64,000 nt of DNA. Source: Kuschelorhynchus macadamiae. Its lineage: Eukaryota > Arthropoda > Insecta > Coleoptera > Curculionidae. Positions 32,897 through 45,432 of this stretch are shown here, piece by piece. The DNA is taken from contig JAUTXW010001344.1 in assembly GCA_030620095.1 (NCBI GenBank), forward strand, positions 88,501 through 152,500, written 5' to 3'. Below the pieces are notes generated by a model. The model did not search any database. It worked only from the letters and a program-made list of their open reading frames with translations, and was not told where the DNA came from. The position numbers and the translations under genes are program-made. The number at the start of each line of letters is the position of its first letter. Positions within the stretch are counted from its first letter, which is position 1.

Positions 32897-34018
32897 GATG
32901 CCCTTAAAATTTTAAAATTAACTCCAGACCTTGAAGAAGAAAGCGACAGTAGTGAAGACGAAACCGATAAAAGTGACAACATAAATGCGGAGCGTCCACT
33001 AGTAGCAAGACTTAGGCAATTGTTTAAAACGATTAAAAATTCTGAACAATTGCAAAATATTTTAAGGAGCTTTTGTTCTTCAGCAGGAGTAAAGTATACT
33101 TCAATAAAGATCGAAGTTTCAACAAGGTGGAACTCTACTTGTGAAATGATAAGAACTGCATTGCAGCTAAAATGCTCTTGTTACTCTATGTCATGCCTAT
33201 ACAATTTTAAATAAATATAGTATTAGGGATGATGAATTGAAAATTTTGGGAATCTTATAAAAATTTCTCAAATACTTTAAATCTGTACGTACACTACTAT
33301 GTGGAGAGACTTATGCAACGTTGCCATTAGTTATTTTAAGTTTTAATATACTGATCGATAAGCTCGAAACATCTTTAGCCGAGATTGACCAGAAGCCAGA
33401 TAGAACGTCTATTGAAGAATCAATAATTAATGCTTTCCAGGCTGCAAAAGAAAAAATGTTAAAATATTATAAAAAACAAACTGGATCTACTGTGCTGTCT
33501 TCTTTTTAGACCCACGACACAAAAAACAGGGCCTTACGCAAACCAATTGGGGAAAAGAATTGCTTGAGAAAGGCTCTGAGAAGAAGTTTGAAGAAATTTT
33601 AAAAAGATACGTACCCGCTAAATCGCGGCAATCACCGCAAACAACTGATATTGAAACAATTGAATTATCATCAAGTGACGAGTTAAATGTATCATACTTG
33701 TCTGATTGTCCAAGTTCTAACGTAGATACACAGAAATTAGAGATTAACAGATATTTTGAATCTCCTAGAACAGACAAAAATACAAAAATCATTAAATGGT
33801 GGTTTGAACATCAGGAAATATACCCAAACCTAGCTAAAACGGCAAGGGATTTGTTAGTTATACCAGCAACTAGTGTGCCCGCAGAAAGACTTTTCTCCAA
33901 GGCCGGTCTCATAATTAGAAAGTATAGAAACATGCTTACTGCGGAATCGGCAAGGAGCCTGTTGTGCTTAAATTCATGGTATACATCTTCCATTAGTACG
34001 TTACTGACACAACAATAA
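32897..34018 (+). pseudogene. ZBED-type hAT transposase, N-terminally truncated
   Basis: It starts inside the protein: LKLTPDLEEESDSSEDETDK, LVARLRQLFKTIKNSEQLQ, VSTRWNSTCEMIRTALQLK (the TRWNST block), TLPLVILSFNILIDKLE and, after a frameshift near 33505, a DPRHKKQG-type segment. The frame 33560-34018 then gives the dimerisation domain: EINRYFESPRTDKNTKIIKW, FEHQEIYPNLAKTARDLLVI, ATSVPAERLFSKAGLI (catalytic Glu in PAERLFS) and ESARSLLCLNSW. The BED finger and the first catalytic Asp are missing. Relatives are about 600-650 aa. Confidence 0.85.
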
Positions 34019-36437
34019 ATTATACTTCAATTAATTAATTAATCCAATTAATTTTAGACTTTAAGTTTATATATATTATAATATTTATTTTTTTATATAT
34101 TTTATTATCATTTTTTAGTTTCGTTATTAGTTTCAAGTAAAATGTTGTAACGTTTTAGTCTAACCGTTGTATGAACGGGAGCTTATCCGGTTCATACAAC
34201 GGTCTAACATAGAAATTCTATAATGTGCCCAAGGATGAAATCGAAACAGAATGCAAATTAATTTTTAGCGTATCAAAGTTTTTGAAAAATCCAGTTGCCT
34301 TACAGTAAGTATAAATCATCATTATATACGATTTTCAAAAACGTTATTTAAAAACTTGTTTTGAATTAACAAACGTGCTCACATGCCAAGTTTTAAATTA
34401 ATTCAATTGTTTTGAATTTTTTTTTTTAATTCTTTCTTCCATATTTCAAATTTTTTATGTATAAATAAGCTTTTTTATAGAAAACTAAACATTAAAGTTT
34501 ACCAAAAATTATTATTTGTTCGTAGTATTGTTTGTGTAGTATTCGAAAAAGTCAAAATAATCCCATTAATTTAAACTTTGAAATGAGGGTTTTTTTATTA
34601 ATTCTAGACAACTTTTTCATATATAGTATTTTGATATCTTTTACAAAAAAACTCACTTTATATACACTTCAGGAAATGGGTTAATATACTTGTCAAGTCA
34701 TTTAAAAATATTTTCATATGCCAGAAATTACTTTGCATAGAATCGGCATTGTTCTGGAAATACTAAAATTTTAACTCAGAAATTTTAGTTCGATTACATC
34801 GCTTTTTTATTTATTCACAGACACAGTGTATATCTGGAGAAAAACCTTATTTTTGATCAGATGAACAAGTGATATTTCATTTTTATATTTTTGTTAATTT
34901 GTTTGTAATAGATATAAATTTAAACAAGTATTTTTGTTTTTTTTTATTTCGTTTGTTATAGGCTATTACCTGCTTATATTTATACCTTTATATTTGTCTT
35001 TATTATTGTATATGAAGTTTGTGAGGTTAAATTAACAATATTGATTCTGTCAAACTATCTTTTTGACACGCGAATCAAAAAAATAACTACGCTAAATCAA
35101 AATGTTGCCTAGATTTTTAAATTAAGCCTAGGTATGTTATTCTTATCTTATTTATAACTAAAGATACGAGGTTTGTTAAATTACATTATGTTGCATTTTT
35201 CCGGCGTTTAATATTGAAAAAAATACAATTTTTCCTTACGAAACTTTGTAACTCTTAAGGATGGTAGAAATGTATCTAATTTTTTTACCGAAATATGATG
35301 CAGGGTGTGCTACAAAAACGCATGTTTAAAACTTATATATTTTTAAAGGGAATACTCTATGTATATTGTTGCATATTTGGATTCATTTTGAAAAAATAAG
35401 AACTTTTGGTGTTTAGAATTTACATTTTTACCTGTTTTCAAGATAATGGCAGCTAAGAAATGAAAAATTGATTTTTAAAGGCTGTCAAATCTCGTCGGAT
35501 CAAATTAGAATAAAATAGTTTGAAGTTTCGTATCTTAGTTTTTGAAAATGTATCTCAAATTTATTGCGAAAATGCTGATTTTTGCTGGCATTGTCAAAAA
35601 TTGACATTCTCCGTTTGGTTCAACATTAGTGTCGTTAAATAGAGTTTTAAAACCTAAGATTGCAAAGTGCGAATCGTTTGAGATTTGACAGTCCTTCATA
35701 ACGCAAATTTTAATTTTTCAACTGTCAATATCTCAAAAGCAGTTAAAGATATTAGAAAAATCTAAATAAGCAGGAATCGTGGTTTTCTGGGTAGAATTTA
35801 AATGTGCAATAAAGAAGATGCTGCATTAAAAATATAATTTTGATTCAGGGCGTTTTTGCGGAAGATTCTGTATCATATTTCTATTACAGTTAAATACATT
35901 CAGTCGATCCTCTACAATTCAGTGAAAAAATCGGCTATCTTTAAAAGTATTAAAGTTAAGGGGGGGCAGATTATAATCATATAACCCTGTACGCCACGTT
36001 ATCTAAATATTTCAAAGATAGATTTGCAATCTGCTTTAAAAAGAAATCTTTGTATATTTTACAATAATTGTGTAGGACGTTTGACAATGTTCTCATAGAT
36101 CTAATTGGGACATTTTTTAAATTAATTTAAAACTGTCTCATAACGCCAACTGTTATACAAGGAATGTATCCTCTCAGGTGTAGAAGAAGCGCTGATGATT
36201 AATGCCTATCTAAAATCATTGTCAAATGTTCACCAGAAAATGTGCTACTGGTTTGGTAATTTAACCGGCCTCATATTTTCAAAAATTATAAACAAATTAG
36301 CAATGATAATGCAAAGTTAATTGCAATCAGCCTGTATAGTGTATGATGTTACTGTTTTTTAAACAAGGCAAGTTTCGATATTCTCTATATTTAATTTACT
36401 GGATGGGTAGTCATTTTAATTAAGGGTTTATTTTATG
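34019..36437. other. Non-coding interior of the ZBED-type hAT
   Basis: AT-rich. A 14-bp perfect stem (ACCGTTGTATGAAC, 34163-34176) pairs with 34190-34203 over a 13-nt loop. At 35301 a GCAGGGTGTGCTAC and at about 35983 ACCCTGTAC resemble mariner-type ends, perhaps an eroded insertion. Confidence 0.45.
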
Positions 36438-36542
36438 TCGATATGTCGAGAGAGCTCGAGAGAAAACGATAATTTTTTAATTTCTTCTCTCGTCTCGACG
36501 GGACGAGACAAGACGAGACGAGAGTCGATAATTTCTCGACTA
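36438..36542 (+). repeat. Right subterminal GAGACG array
   Basis: Units such as CTCGTCTCGACGGGACGAGA and GACGAGACGAGAG, in mirror orientation to 32640-32772. Confidence 0.75.
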
Positions 36543-36619
36543 GACGGCATCACTATTTTCTTTGGTCATTTCTCTGTTACTTCGTATTCAAATTGGCGCT
36601 TTATTCATAATACTATGTT

Positions 36620-37700
36620 AAGAATTCATGGTTCTTAGGATTAGACTGTGTCAAATTGGAATTATTGTCCGAGGTTTCGGTAAAAAGGTAACTCAACTAT
36701 TGGACAACAACATCTATAAGGTTATGTAGGCAAACCCTACAAGTAGAATTAAAAAACGCCTCGCCAATATGATTAATTCGCCGACATATAAACTAGGTAA
36801 ATATCTTTCAAATTTTCCTAATCCATTTACTGGAAAAACCGATTCTTTTATAAAAAATTTTGCACATTTGGTGGAAAAACGTCAATATATAATAATTATA
36901 CATAAATGTTCCGATTAACGACTAAATTTCCATTATATCAGACATATTGGATCATGGTAATCTTGATAGGAACTTAATTTCTGACAAGATCCTCTAATAT
37001 TGGAAACATCGAAACTAACTGAAGCTCTTAGAGGGAATAGCTATTGCACTGAAGATATTAGGCCTTCAACTAAAATATATAATATTCCAACTCCGCTAAA
37101 GGAGAATTAAGGGGAGCCACCATTAGGTAGTATGGTTCTTTCCTACATACTACAGACAAAATAGAACGAATACTTTGTCAATACACATAAGAAGATTAGC
37201 GAACGTTTGCGTTCCCCGAAAGATATTGTACCTTTTCAAACAGAAAATTCCTTGCTCCTGTGGAGAAATGTATGTAGGAGAAACAGGACGCTCAATATGA
37301 ACTAGACTCAAGGACATGAATGATGTATTAAAAAGAAATCAAAGTTGAAAATGCTGTTCTAGCATTGGTTCCAGATTTTATAAACGAAAAATTAGAGAAT
37401 CAACTGACATTTTTAAACATACAAAAAATTTCAATAGAGATACGGGATACGGTCTACATCACACGTAGAAACCAATCTTAACACAGGGTCACGGTTCGAC
37501 GAACACAAGTCGGGTATAAAAACCCGCCTGAGTCTTTTCAAGCTCATTCAGTGTCCAGTTCTTGTGGAGTAAAGATCCCTGAATATGCCTCGTGCAATCG
37601 AAAGCAAAATGTAGGATAGTAATTCCAATTTGACACGGTCTAATCCCAAGAACCATGACTTTTAAATTGACCACAGCTGTGAAAGCTTCCGTTCAATATT
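36620..37700 (+). pseudogene. Penelope-like element B, scrambled
   Basis: It begins with a minus-oriented PLE terminus (36627-36685, GGTTCTTAGGATTAGACTGT). Plus-strand protein debris follows: SPTYKLGKYLSNFPNPFTGK and SFIKNFAHLVEK (RT N-terminus), then a deletion. GEMYVGETGRSI is the GIY-YIG core (about 37262-37297). SRFYKRKIRESTDIFKHTKN, FNRDTGYGLHHT follow, and the plus-oriented terminus (CTGAATATGCCTCGTGCAAT at 37579) ends in TTTGACACGGTCTAATCCC. The palm is lost. Opposite-facing termini around one copy are characteristic of PLEs. Confidence 0.7.
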
Positions 37701-38700
37701 ATGTTACCATCTGCAGTATTTGCAACATTATTCAAAATCAACACACTGGCAATTTTGACGGACCCTTTAAAATAGCTGCGGCTGTTATCAACATATACTA
37801 TCCCTTAATTAATATAAACACAGCAAATGTGGAGCTAAATTAATAATGTTAAAGCATAATGAATAAACGACGTTATGACAAGTAAATGAAATATTTTAAT
37901 GACTAGTAACGCAATGAGGGAACGTGAGTAAACATCAGATTTGCGATTTTTCTTTACTCAATGTAAGTGTGTGTCAAGCACATTTGGCTACATCTTATGT
38001 GCGAAAAAAATTACAAAAACCCTGTTGTAAAGAAATTGTGATTTTAGATAACAAACCATTGTAATCATGCTACAAACGTAATTCAACTTTAAAAACTGTA
38101 AAAATAAATAAGTAATTGTAAAAAGACATTTCCAGAGGTAAAATTACGATTCGAATTTTCATCATACACTCACAGGCAAAATAATCGATCCAGGCATATT
38201 TTCCATAAATTTCAATCACAAATAACTAAATAATAATAAATTAAATTTTAAAGAACATTGCAAATAAACTAATGTGAAATCGCTCACATGTTAAAAATTG
38301 ACCAAAGAATAGACGTACGTTTATAATATACATGTTTCAACGAAAAGATGTTTACATGTTTTTTACCATAAGTTTAACATACTCTGTAGAGTTGACTAAC
38401 AGTAAATTGTTCTAAATTAAATTTTAATTTTCTAAATCTATTCTTAACATTTTTGTTTTTGGTTTAATTCGATAGGTTTATTTTTCTGGAATATATAGAT
38501 TTTTTAAAAAACATTTTTATCAGTTTTTATGCACAAAGAAATAAGATTGCTGTGAAGATGACAGTGACATAAATACGATTTTTAAAAAGAAACAATACGA
38601 ACATGTTTAACAAGACTTAATTAATCATCTATAAAACTTTAAACTCAAAGCATAAAAATGACACGGGTGAATTAAATAAAAACAAACAATACCAGTAGCA
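37701..38700. other. No gene recognised
   Basis: AT-rich. The first part continues sequence shared with the PLE flank at 57640-57700 (GTGAAAGCTTCCGTTC). Confidence 0.35.
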
Positions 38701-38714
38701 GTAAAAAATAACTC

Positions 38715-39275
38715 AATAACGTGCCCAAATGACGGCCCTCTATACGCCTTGGCATCCCTTCAATAAGGTTCCGTATATGAATTTGATTACATTGCTGCTA
38801 TTATTTAATGAGAACTTCACTAAGCTCAAGTAAATTGGCTGGAGCAGGTACCCGAGTTCGTACTATTCTACCCAATTTGTCCCGGTCATGTTCGATCGCG
38901 TTCAAGTCGGACTGCAGTGGACCAATTCATTTTTGGGATTTCCACCACATCTTAACTCCCGCAACATGCGGTGGAGCGTTATCATGCATTAGCTTCAAAT
39001 CATCTCCAACAAATGGAGCAAAGGGAACAACATGTAGTTCTAAGTGTAACGAATATATCTCTGCTATCATTGCCCCCCCCATCGACGATTACCAAGTCCG
39101 TTCTTGTGTCGCTTTTGCTCAAAACGTTCTCCTGTTCTATAGATTCTTTCACGACCATCCGGTGATAACCCATATTTGTCGGTAAACAGGTTTTTTTCCA
39201 TTCACTAGTGTCCAAGATTTGAAGTTCCCTAGCAAATCTAACTCGTTCAACCCTATGAATTCTCAGCAACTCGGG
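38715..39275 (-). pseudogene. Tc1-like transposase relic
   Basis: The minus strand reads VRFARELQILDTSEWKKTCL then PTNMGYHRMVV, SDTRTDLVIVDGGG, and at the C-terminus LQSDLNAIEHDRDKLGRIVR with TRVPAPANLLELSEVLI, HIRNLIEGMPRRIEGRHLG. The 'SPDLNPIEH.WD.L.R.V' block (here QSDLNAIEHDRDKLGRIV) identifies Tc1-type DD34E, and the Glu of IEH is kept. The region with the first and second Asp is deleted or shifted. Right next to (TA)n. Confidence 0.7.
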
Positions 39276-39333
39276 AAAGATTACAAGCCTTCTTGTGTGT
39301 AATCCATTGTCATCATTCTATCGCTTACTTGGA

Positions 39334-39446
<113 letters not shown>

Positions 39447-39499
39447 AATTCGTTTTTTTCTTTAATATGAAAATATATATATATATATATAATTTTATA

Positions 39500-39569
39500 T
39501 ACCATATTATATATAGATGAAAATTTATTTCCTAAAAAGACACATATATATAGTTAAAAAACATAAAAT

Positions 39570-39601
<32 letters not shown>

Positions 39602-39761
39602 CCTTGAAAATGACATGTTAATCCTAAACGGAATCGAGATTAACAGTGATTTCTATAGCATTGGAATGCTGTTAGTTTATAAGAAATATACATTTTTTTC
39701 CTTTTTTTAAATTTTATATATGATATATGTTTGGGTTTCTGCTATTTATATGTACAGGATG

Positions 39762-39800
<39 letters not shown>

Positions 39801-40242
39801 ATATATATATATTATATATATATCAACAACTTAAGCCAAATATATAATTTAATAAGTAAGTTTATTCCAAAGAAAAAGCTATTCTCACATAACATATATA
39901 TAGCAGAAACCCAAACATATATCATATATAAAATTTAAAAAAAGGAAAAAAATTTATCATTTCTTATAAACTAACAGCATTCCAATGCTATAGAAATCAC
40001 TGTTAATCTCGATTATTAACATGTCATTTTCAAGGTACGTAGCAAATAAAAATTTTAATTTTCTGTTAAGTGTATTCTGTATATTGTAAAGTCTTGGTTT
40101 GTTTGTACCGAAAAACTTAGATGTAATGTTTTTTAAAAAAATGTGGTTAAATTTGATAATTTTATGTTTTTTAACTATATATATGTGTCTTTTTAGGAAA
40201 TAAATTTTATCTTGAGAAAGCTCAATATGGTATGTAAAATTA
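39500..40242. repeat. Large inverted duplication with TA tracts
   Basis: The sequence running from TTTATTTCCTAAAAAGACAC (about 39525) through GTTAATC...GAGATTAACAGT to GTTTGGGTTTCTGCTAT (39730-39748) is repeated inverted at about 39900-40215. The right arm has about 150 bp that the left arm lacks; a TA tract stands in its place. A 91-codon minus frame in the right arm (40242-39957 part of a longer TA-derived frame) contains KNITSKFFGTNKPRLYN and is of unknown origin. Confidence 0.7.
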
Positions 40243-40269
40243 TACCTATACCCAAGAAAATACCGACAA

Positions 40270-40270
40270 A

Positions 40271-40345
<75 letters not shown>

Positions 40346-40374
40346 GTAAATATATATATATATATATATATATG

Positions 40375-40430
<56 letters not shown>
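40270..40430. repeat. (TA)n microsatellite abutting M2
   Basis: About 160 bp of TA with TGTA interruptions. The M2 terminus CAGGGTGTTC starts directly after it. Confidence 0.95.
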
Positions 40431-40433
<3 letters not shown>

Positions 40434-43400
40434 GGTGTTCAATTAAGGGTGGCTCTCGGCCATATCTCAGAAAGTATTTGTCCTAGGTTATCGGGGAAAA
40501 AAATTGAATAAGTAAATCGGCAAAAATAAAAAGCTGTAAATTATTTTCGACTTTATAAGTTTGCCGTTAGAGGGCGCAACACCAACCGTAAAGCAGAAAA
40601 CACGGTTTTATTCAAAAATACTCACAATTAACCCTTATCAAAAATACTTTTTTTGTAATCTACTAATAATTCCAAAACTTTCTTTCTCTAAATCGTCAAA
40701 TAAAGGGAGGGGGGAGGGGTAAACATTGGAATCAAAGAAATTAAATAAATTTTGTTTGGATTAACCGATTTAAACGATTCTTTTTTGTTTTAAAGAGATT
40801 ATGTGTAAGTTTCTTCGAGACTATTAATATTTAGATTTTATTTTTTTTCCTAGCCGTTAGATGGCAGTTTATGACAAAGTCTCAAACTTTTGTTATTTTC
40901 TCTAAAATTTCAAATACAATGGTATTTTTTTCTTTACTTAGAAAAAAAGAACAAGAAAAAATGCATAAACTCAAGAAAACCGCGGATATCTTTATTCGTG
41001 TCTGAATTATTTTCAAATAACTTTATTTTTTGACAAAATGTGATGTCACTCACTTTAAATTTGCTTTCCGCATTTATTAGGTATGATGTCATCTCATTAA
41101 GACTTGGAATGAGCTACGCTGAGCATAAAATTATGCATCAAGTGTGTAAAATGACTATTTTTTAACTAATATGAATATTGTAGCACGAGTCTTAGCGAGT
41201 GTCTGAAGTAATTTGTTAATTTGTATTATAAATTTTTAGTTACTCTAGGCACTGCTTTAAAAATGAAATTTAAGCGTCACAAATAGTGCATAAGCGAGTA
41301 CTTTACGCACGGTTGTAGAAAATAGTATTTTAAAATTTATTTTGAATGCCTAAATCATCAGTAGAAGCCCGAAATCAATTACGTACCTCATTAAAAAATA
41401 AATTTAATTGCAATGAAACTATAAGAACTACACATTAAAACAAAATGGATAATAAACTTCTAACATGTTCAAAATGTCTACCATCCATGTTAATACATTC
41501 ATTGAGTCTATCAAAGGTGAAAATACAGAGGCTTCCAGTTCCAGGCGTTTTATGACAAAGTCGCAAAATTTTGTTATTTTTTCATTCAATTTCAAATACA
41601 ATGGTATTTTTTTCTTGACTTAAAAAAAAAGAACATGAAAAAATACAAAAACTGGTAAAAACCGCTGATTGATATCTTTATTCGTGTCTGAGTTATTTTC
41701 AAATAACTTTATTTTTTGACAAAATGTGATGTCACTCACTTTAAATTTGACTTCTGCATTTTTAAATATGCTCTCGTCTAAGTAAACCTTGGAATGGACT
41801 ACGACGAGCATTAAAAAGTATTCTCTGTTTCATTTTGGTAAAAAAACCATCAAAGAAAATGCGAAAAAAGTTGTTTTCTAAATCGATTACCTACTTTATT
41901 AAAATCTAAGTGACCCGGTCCTCTTGGTAGGCCATGACTTATAAACAAAAGCAATAAGGGCGGTCATTACTAATTACTATTTTTGAGAGATAAACATTTC
42001 AGTTTTTATTTAGTATCAGTTTGAATTGTTATTGTTTAAAATATGTATTCTAATGAAGAGGCGTATAATATTTAGCTATTTTCTTTCAAAATTTTAAAAA
42101 CGCGAAATTGCTTCGCGCCAATACGCTCTGCGTTATCGTGATGGGCGTCATTATTTCTGGAAAGTCTTTAGGCGTTTAGCAAGACGGTTAAAAGGAACAG
42201 GTCAAATACAGCCTCTTCCTGTCCAAAGAAGAAATCGCCCCGCCAGAAATAAGGAAAATATAACAAATGTTCTGGCTTACAATCATGCTTTACCTCACGC
42301 AAGTATACGTGAAATTGCAAGAGACTTATCAATATCTATCGGGTCAGTGCACAAGATTTTACGTAATATGGTAAACGAAGACGAGCATTTTTTATCTAAG
42401 ATATTATGGACCGACGAAGCTACCTTCACTAATACTTGTAAACTAAATTTGCATAATCCAATCCAGATTGGATGCGAGAAGCGGATAATCACCACCGTTG
42501 GACTGTCAACGTTTGGTGCGGAATCATTGATGTTAAAATCATAGGCCCGTTCATTTTTGAACAAAGTTTAAACGGTGAAAGTTATTTACATTTTTTAATT
42601 AATGACTTACCCGGACTTTTAGAAGATATACCCTTGGCTTAATAAGGAATATGTGGTTTCAGCACGACGGCTGTCCTGCCCATTTTTCCTGAAATGCTAG
42701 ACATTATTTGGACGAACGTTTTACCAATCTTTGGATTGGAAAGGGGTCAATATTTCCTTGTCCACCAAGGTCCCCCGATTTGACCTGCCTTGATTTTTAT
42801 GTGTGGGGTAGGCTTAAAGATCTAGTGTTCAAAACTCGCCCTACAACACGAGAAGATATGATTCATCGAATCCAAAACGCTATCAACAGCATATCCAGGG
42901 CTGAAATGAAAGCCGCTGTATTTTCAACCTTTGATAGACTTAGTGAATGTATTTAAATGGATGGTAGACATTTTGAATATGTTAGAAGTTTTGTAATTGA
43001 TTTCGCGGTTCTACTCATGGTTTAGGCATTCAAATTAAATTTTAAAATACTTTTTTCTACAACCCTGCGTAAAGTACTCGCTTATGCACTACTTAAATTT
43101 AATTTTTAAAGCAGTGCCTAGAGTAACTAAAAATTTATAATACAAATTAATAAATTACTTCAGACACTCGCTAAGACTCGTGCTACAATATTCATATTAG
43201 TCAAAAAAATAGTCATTTTACACACTTGATGCATAATTTTATGCTCAGCGTAGCTCATTCCAAGTCTTAGTGAGATGACAGCATACCTAATAAATGCGGA
43301 AAGCAAATTTAAAGTGAGTAACATCACATTTTGTCAAATAATAAAGTTATTTCAAAATAACTAAGACACGAATAAAGATATTAACCCACGGTTTTCTCCA

Positions 43401-43939
43401 GTTTATGTATTTTTTTATATTCTTTTTTTCTACGTATAGAAAAAATACCATTGTATCTGAAAATTTAAATAACAAAAGTTTGCGACTTTGTCATAAAATG
43501 ACATCTAGCGGCTAGGAAAAATAATAAAATCTAAATAATAATATTCTCCAAGAAACTTACACATAATCTCCTTAAAACACAAAAAAAAATCGGTTAATCC
43601 AAATAAAAGTTATTTAATTTCTTTGAATCCAATGTTTACCCCTCCCCCCTCCCTTTATTTGAAAATTTAGAGAAAAAAAGTTGAAACAAAAAGTTTTGAA
43701 ATTATTAGTAGATTACAAAAAAAGTATTTTCGATAAGGGTTAATTGGGACTATTTTTGAATAAAACCGTGTTTCTACTTTAAGGTTGGTGTTGCGCCCTC
43801 TAGCGGCAGACTAACAAAGTCGAAAATAATTTACAGCTTTTTATTTTTGCCGATTTCCTTATTAATTTTTTTTCCCTGATAACCTAGGGTAAATACTTTC
43901 TGAGATATGACCGAGAGCCACCCTTAGCTGAACACCCTG
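40431..43939 (+). mobile_element. DD41D mariner M2, composite palindromic element
   Basis: The ends CAGGGTGTTCAATTAAGGG and its inverse (43939) are flanked by TA inside TA tracts. The outer arms are about 1.0-1.1 kb each (40431-41532 and about 42913-43939). The left arm contains, inverted, the last transposase codons (minus strand FDRLNECINMDGRHFEHVRS). So it is the 3' end of a second, inverted copy, not a normal 5' arm. At 41533-41850 a truncated copy of the inner arm follows in direct orientation and leads into the transposase gene. Length is 3,509 bp. Confidence 0.85.
42043..42956 (+). pseudogene. M2 transposase (DD41D), broken
   Basis: It starts MYSNEEAYNI then a stop. In other frames come SRQYALRYRDGRHYFWKVFR, RPARNKENITNVLAYNHALP and ASIREIARDLSISIGSVHKI (helix-turn-helix). 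A deletion of about 30-35 codons follows, then FLSKILWTDEATFTNTCKLN (first Asp), VWCGIIDVKIIGPF, MWFQHDGCPAHFS (second Asp), a stop, and WIGKGSI with SPDLTCLDFYVWGRLKD (third Asp, 41 residues after the second). It ends SECI at a TAA. The inverted partner at 41530-41455 shows AAC at that codon and continues to HFEHVRSLLSILF, so the stop is a mutation. Confidence 0.83.
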
Positions 43940-44627
43940 TATATATATATATATTAATTGGACTTCTTTCTTGGGTATAGACTGTTTTTTCCATGGCTAC
44001 TTTGATTGATCGAGTTGTTGATTTTCTAAAATACGCAAAAAAAGGAAATTTGAAAATATTTCGAAAACTTTTGAAGATAGGTATATAATAGGTTTAATAA
44101 AATTTGTAGATTTTTTTATTCTTAACAAAACTAAATAAAAATATACAGGGGGTTCCATTTAAAAAAACTGAAATAAATTGGTTTGAAAGTGTTAAAGTTG
44201 GGCATTTAAATTTAGACACCCTGTATGTGATATCTTCAATATTACGAAAGCAGTCTTTTATGCCATGCTGATTTTATGCAGAAGCAAAATATTTTATTTT
44301 TAGTGGCACAACCAGGCGTTATATTGCTAATCATAAATGTGCATCAAATTTAATTTTTTTTGTTTAAAGCTAAAAAAAAATATCAATTTTAGCCATATAA
44401 CATGTTATAAAAAAATTTTATGTAGAATTTAAAAATCAAGTCAAATATAGGGTGTCCCGTTTAAAAAAATACAACTTTTAGTTGCCCTTTTTTGACGCAC
44501 CCCGTATAATTTAAAATATCTTTAAAATGAGCACGACTTACATATATATCCCAGAGGATAAACAGTGTGTTTCCAGATTTTACCTGTTCGACGTAAATTT
44601 ACTTTTTCCCATCGCTGACTCACCCTG
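43940..44627. other. Spacer with two small mariner-end-bounded units
   Basis: 44146-44223 (78 bp, CAGGGGGTTCC to GACACCCTG, TA on both sides) and 44447-44504 (TAGGGTGTCCCG to GCACCCCG, followed by TA) resemble the mini-units inside the arms of M1 and M6. No gene. Confidence 0.5.
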
Positions 44628-44861
44628 TACACTAAAACGTTTGTTTCAAATTCTTCGCTTACTATGAAACCTCCATTGACATTAGCATGAATACCGCCAT
44701 TATTTTCATTTTTTAAATGTACTAGCCAAGGATAACATGCAAGGGAAGGAGCGTCACGATCCGGAAAGCGTTCCTGTTATAATCTTTCGGCTTCTCTGGA
44801 ATATTTACCACATTCCCCATAAATAAGGAGCATGCCAATTTGATGTTCTCTTAAATAAACC
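44628..44861 (-). pseudogene. DD41D transposase N-terminal fragment (M3)
   Basis: The minus strand reads MVYLREHQIGMLLIYGECGK, YSREAERL, stop, QERFPDRDAPSLACYPWLVH. This is the N-terminus of a DD41D/mariner transposase (compare KYDMLKCYILSNEVPEAASE in M4). It is cut off at a TACAGGGTGAGTCAG motif near 44628 that resembles a mariner end. The place corresponding to the M1 intron is continuous here. Confidence 0.6.
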
Positions 44862-45354
44862 ATTATATCTATTTTCAAAACCACTTCTCAGTGTAAAAAT
44901 GTAACGAAAGCAATTAGAAATGTCCACACAAAACAGCACTTTTGACGTTTCTGGTTAAATCAAATAACAATTATAATGGCCTCCCTACGAAATTGTTTCC
45001 AAGGCCTACTTATCTTAGTTCAGTAATCTTACTGTAGCGTATCTACCGGTGAAATAAAAAATACTACCAGTACTAGTCGAAAATACGGTTTGTTATGCAG
45101 ATTTGTGTAGATAATAAGATACACTTTAATACTAATATTTAACAAATACAACTTTATATTTAAAACCTTCGAGAAAAATTAAAAAAATTTCACGTTTTAA
45201 AAAAAAATTTCGATTTATCCCATTTTGTGATAAATTAAAAGTTGAATTTTAAATTTAATTAAAATCCATTGAAAACCCCATTTGGTTTATTATTTTAATA
45301 ATTTGTTTAAAAAATATAACTTGTGAAATGTGATTGAAAAGGTAATTCTAAGCT

Positions 45355-45356
<2 letters not shown>
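44862..45356. other. No gene recognised
   Basis: AT-rich. The sequence CCAAGGCCTACTT at 44999 resembles the inner arm edge of M4 (47942), so it may be eroded arm of M3. Confidence 0.35.

Positions 45357-45428
<72 letters not shown>
45357..45428. repeat. (TA)n microsatellite
   Basis: About 72 bp of uninterrupted TA. Confidence 0.95.

Positions 45429-45432
<4 letters not shown>

Larger units (their letters stand above)
32631..36555 (+). mobile_element. ZBED-type hAT with GAGACG-rich subterminal arrays
   Basis: Inverted termini TAGTGATGCCGTC at 32631 and 36543-36555 are flanked by TTTGCTTT (32623-32630) and TTTTCTTT (36556-36563), an 8-bp duplication with one mismatch. Just inside each end is a tract of repeated CGTCTC/GAGACG units (32640-32770 and 36438-36540). 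It carries a broken hAT transposase at 32897-34018. About 2.4 kb after the gene is non-coding and may hold later insertions. Length is 3,925 bp. Confidence 0.85.

Noticed and set aside
39957..40442. 161-codon frame rich in Tyr-Ile
   Set aside because: Its first half is only the translation of a (TA)n tract. The remaining about 90 codons are kept as part of the inverted duplication, not as a gene.
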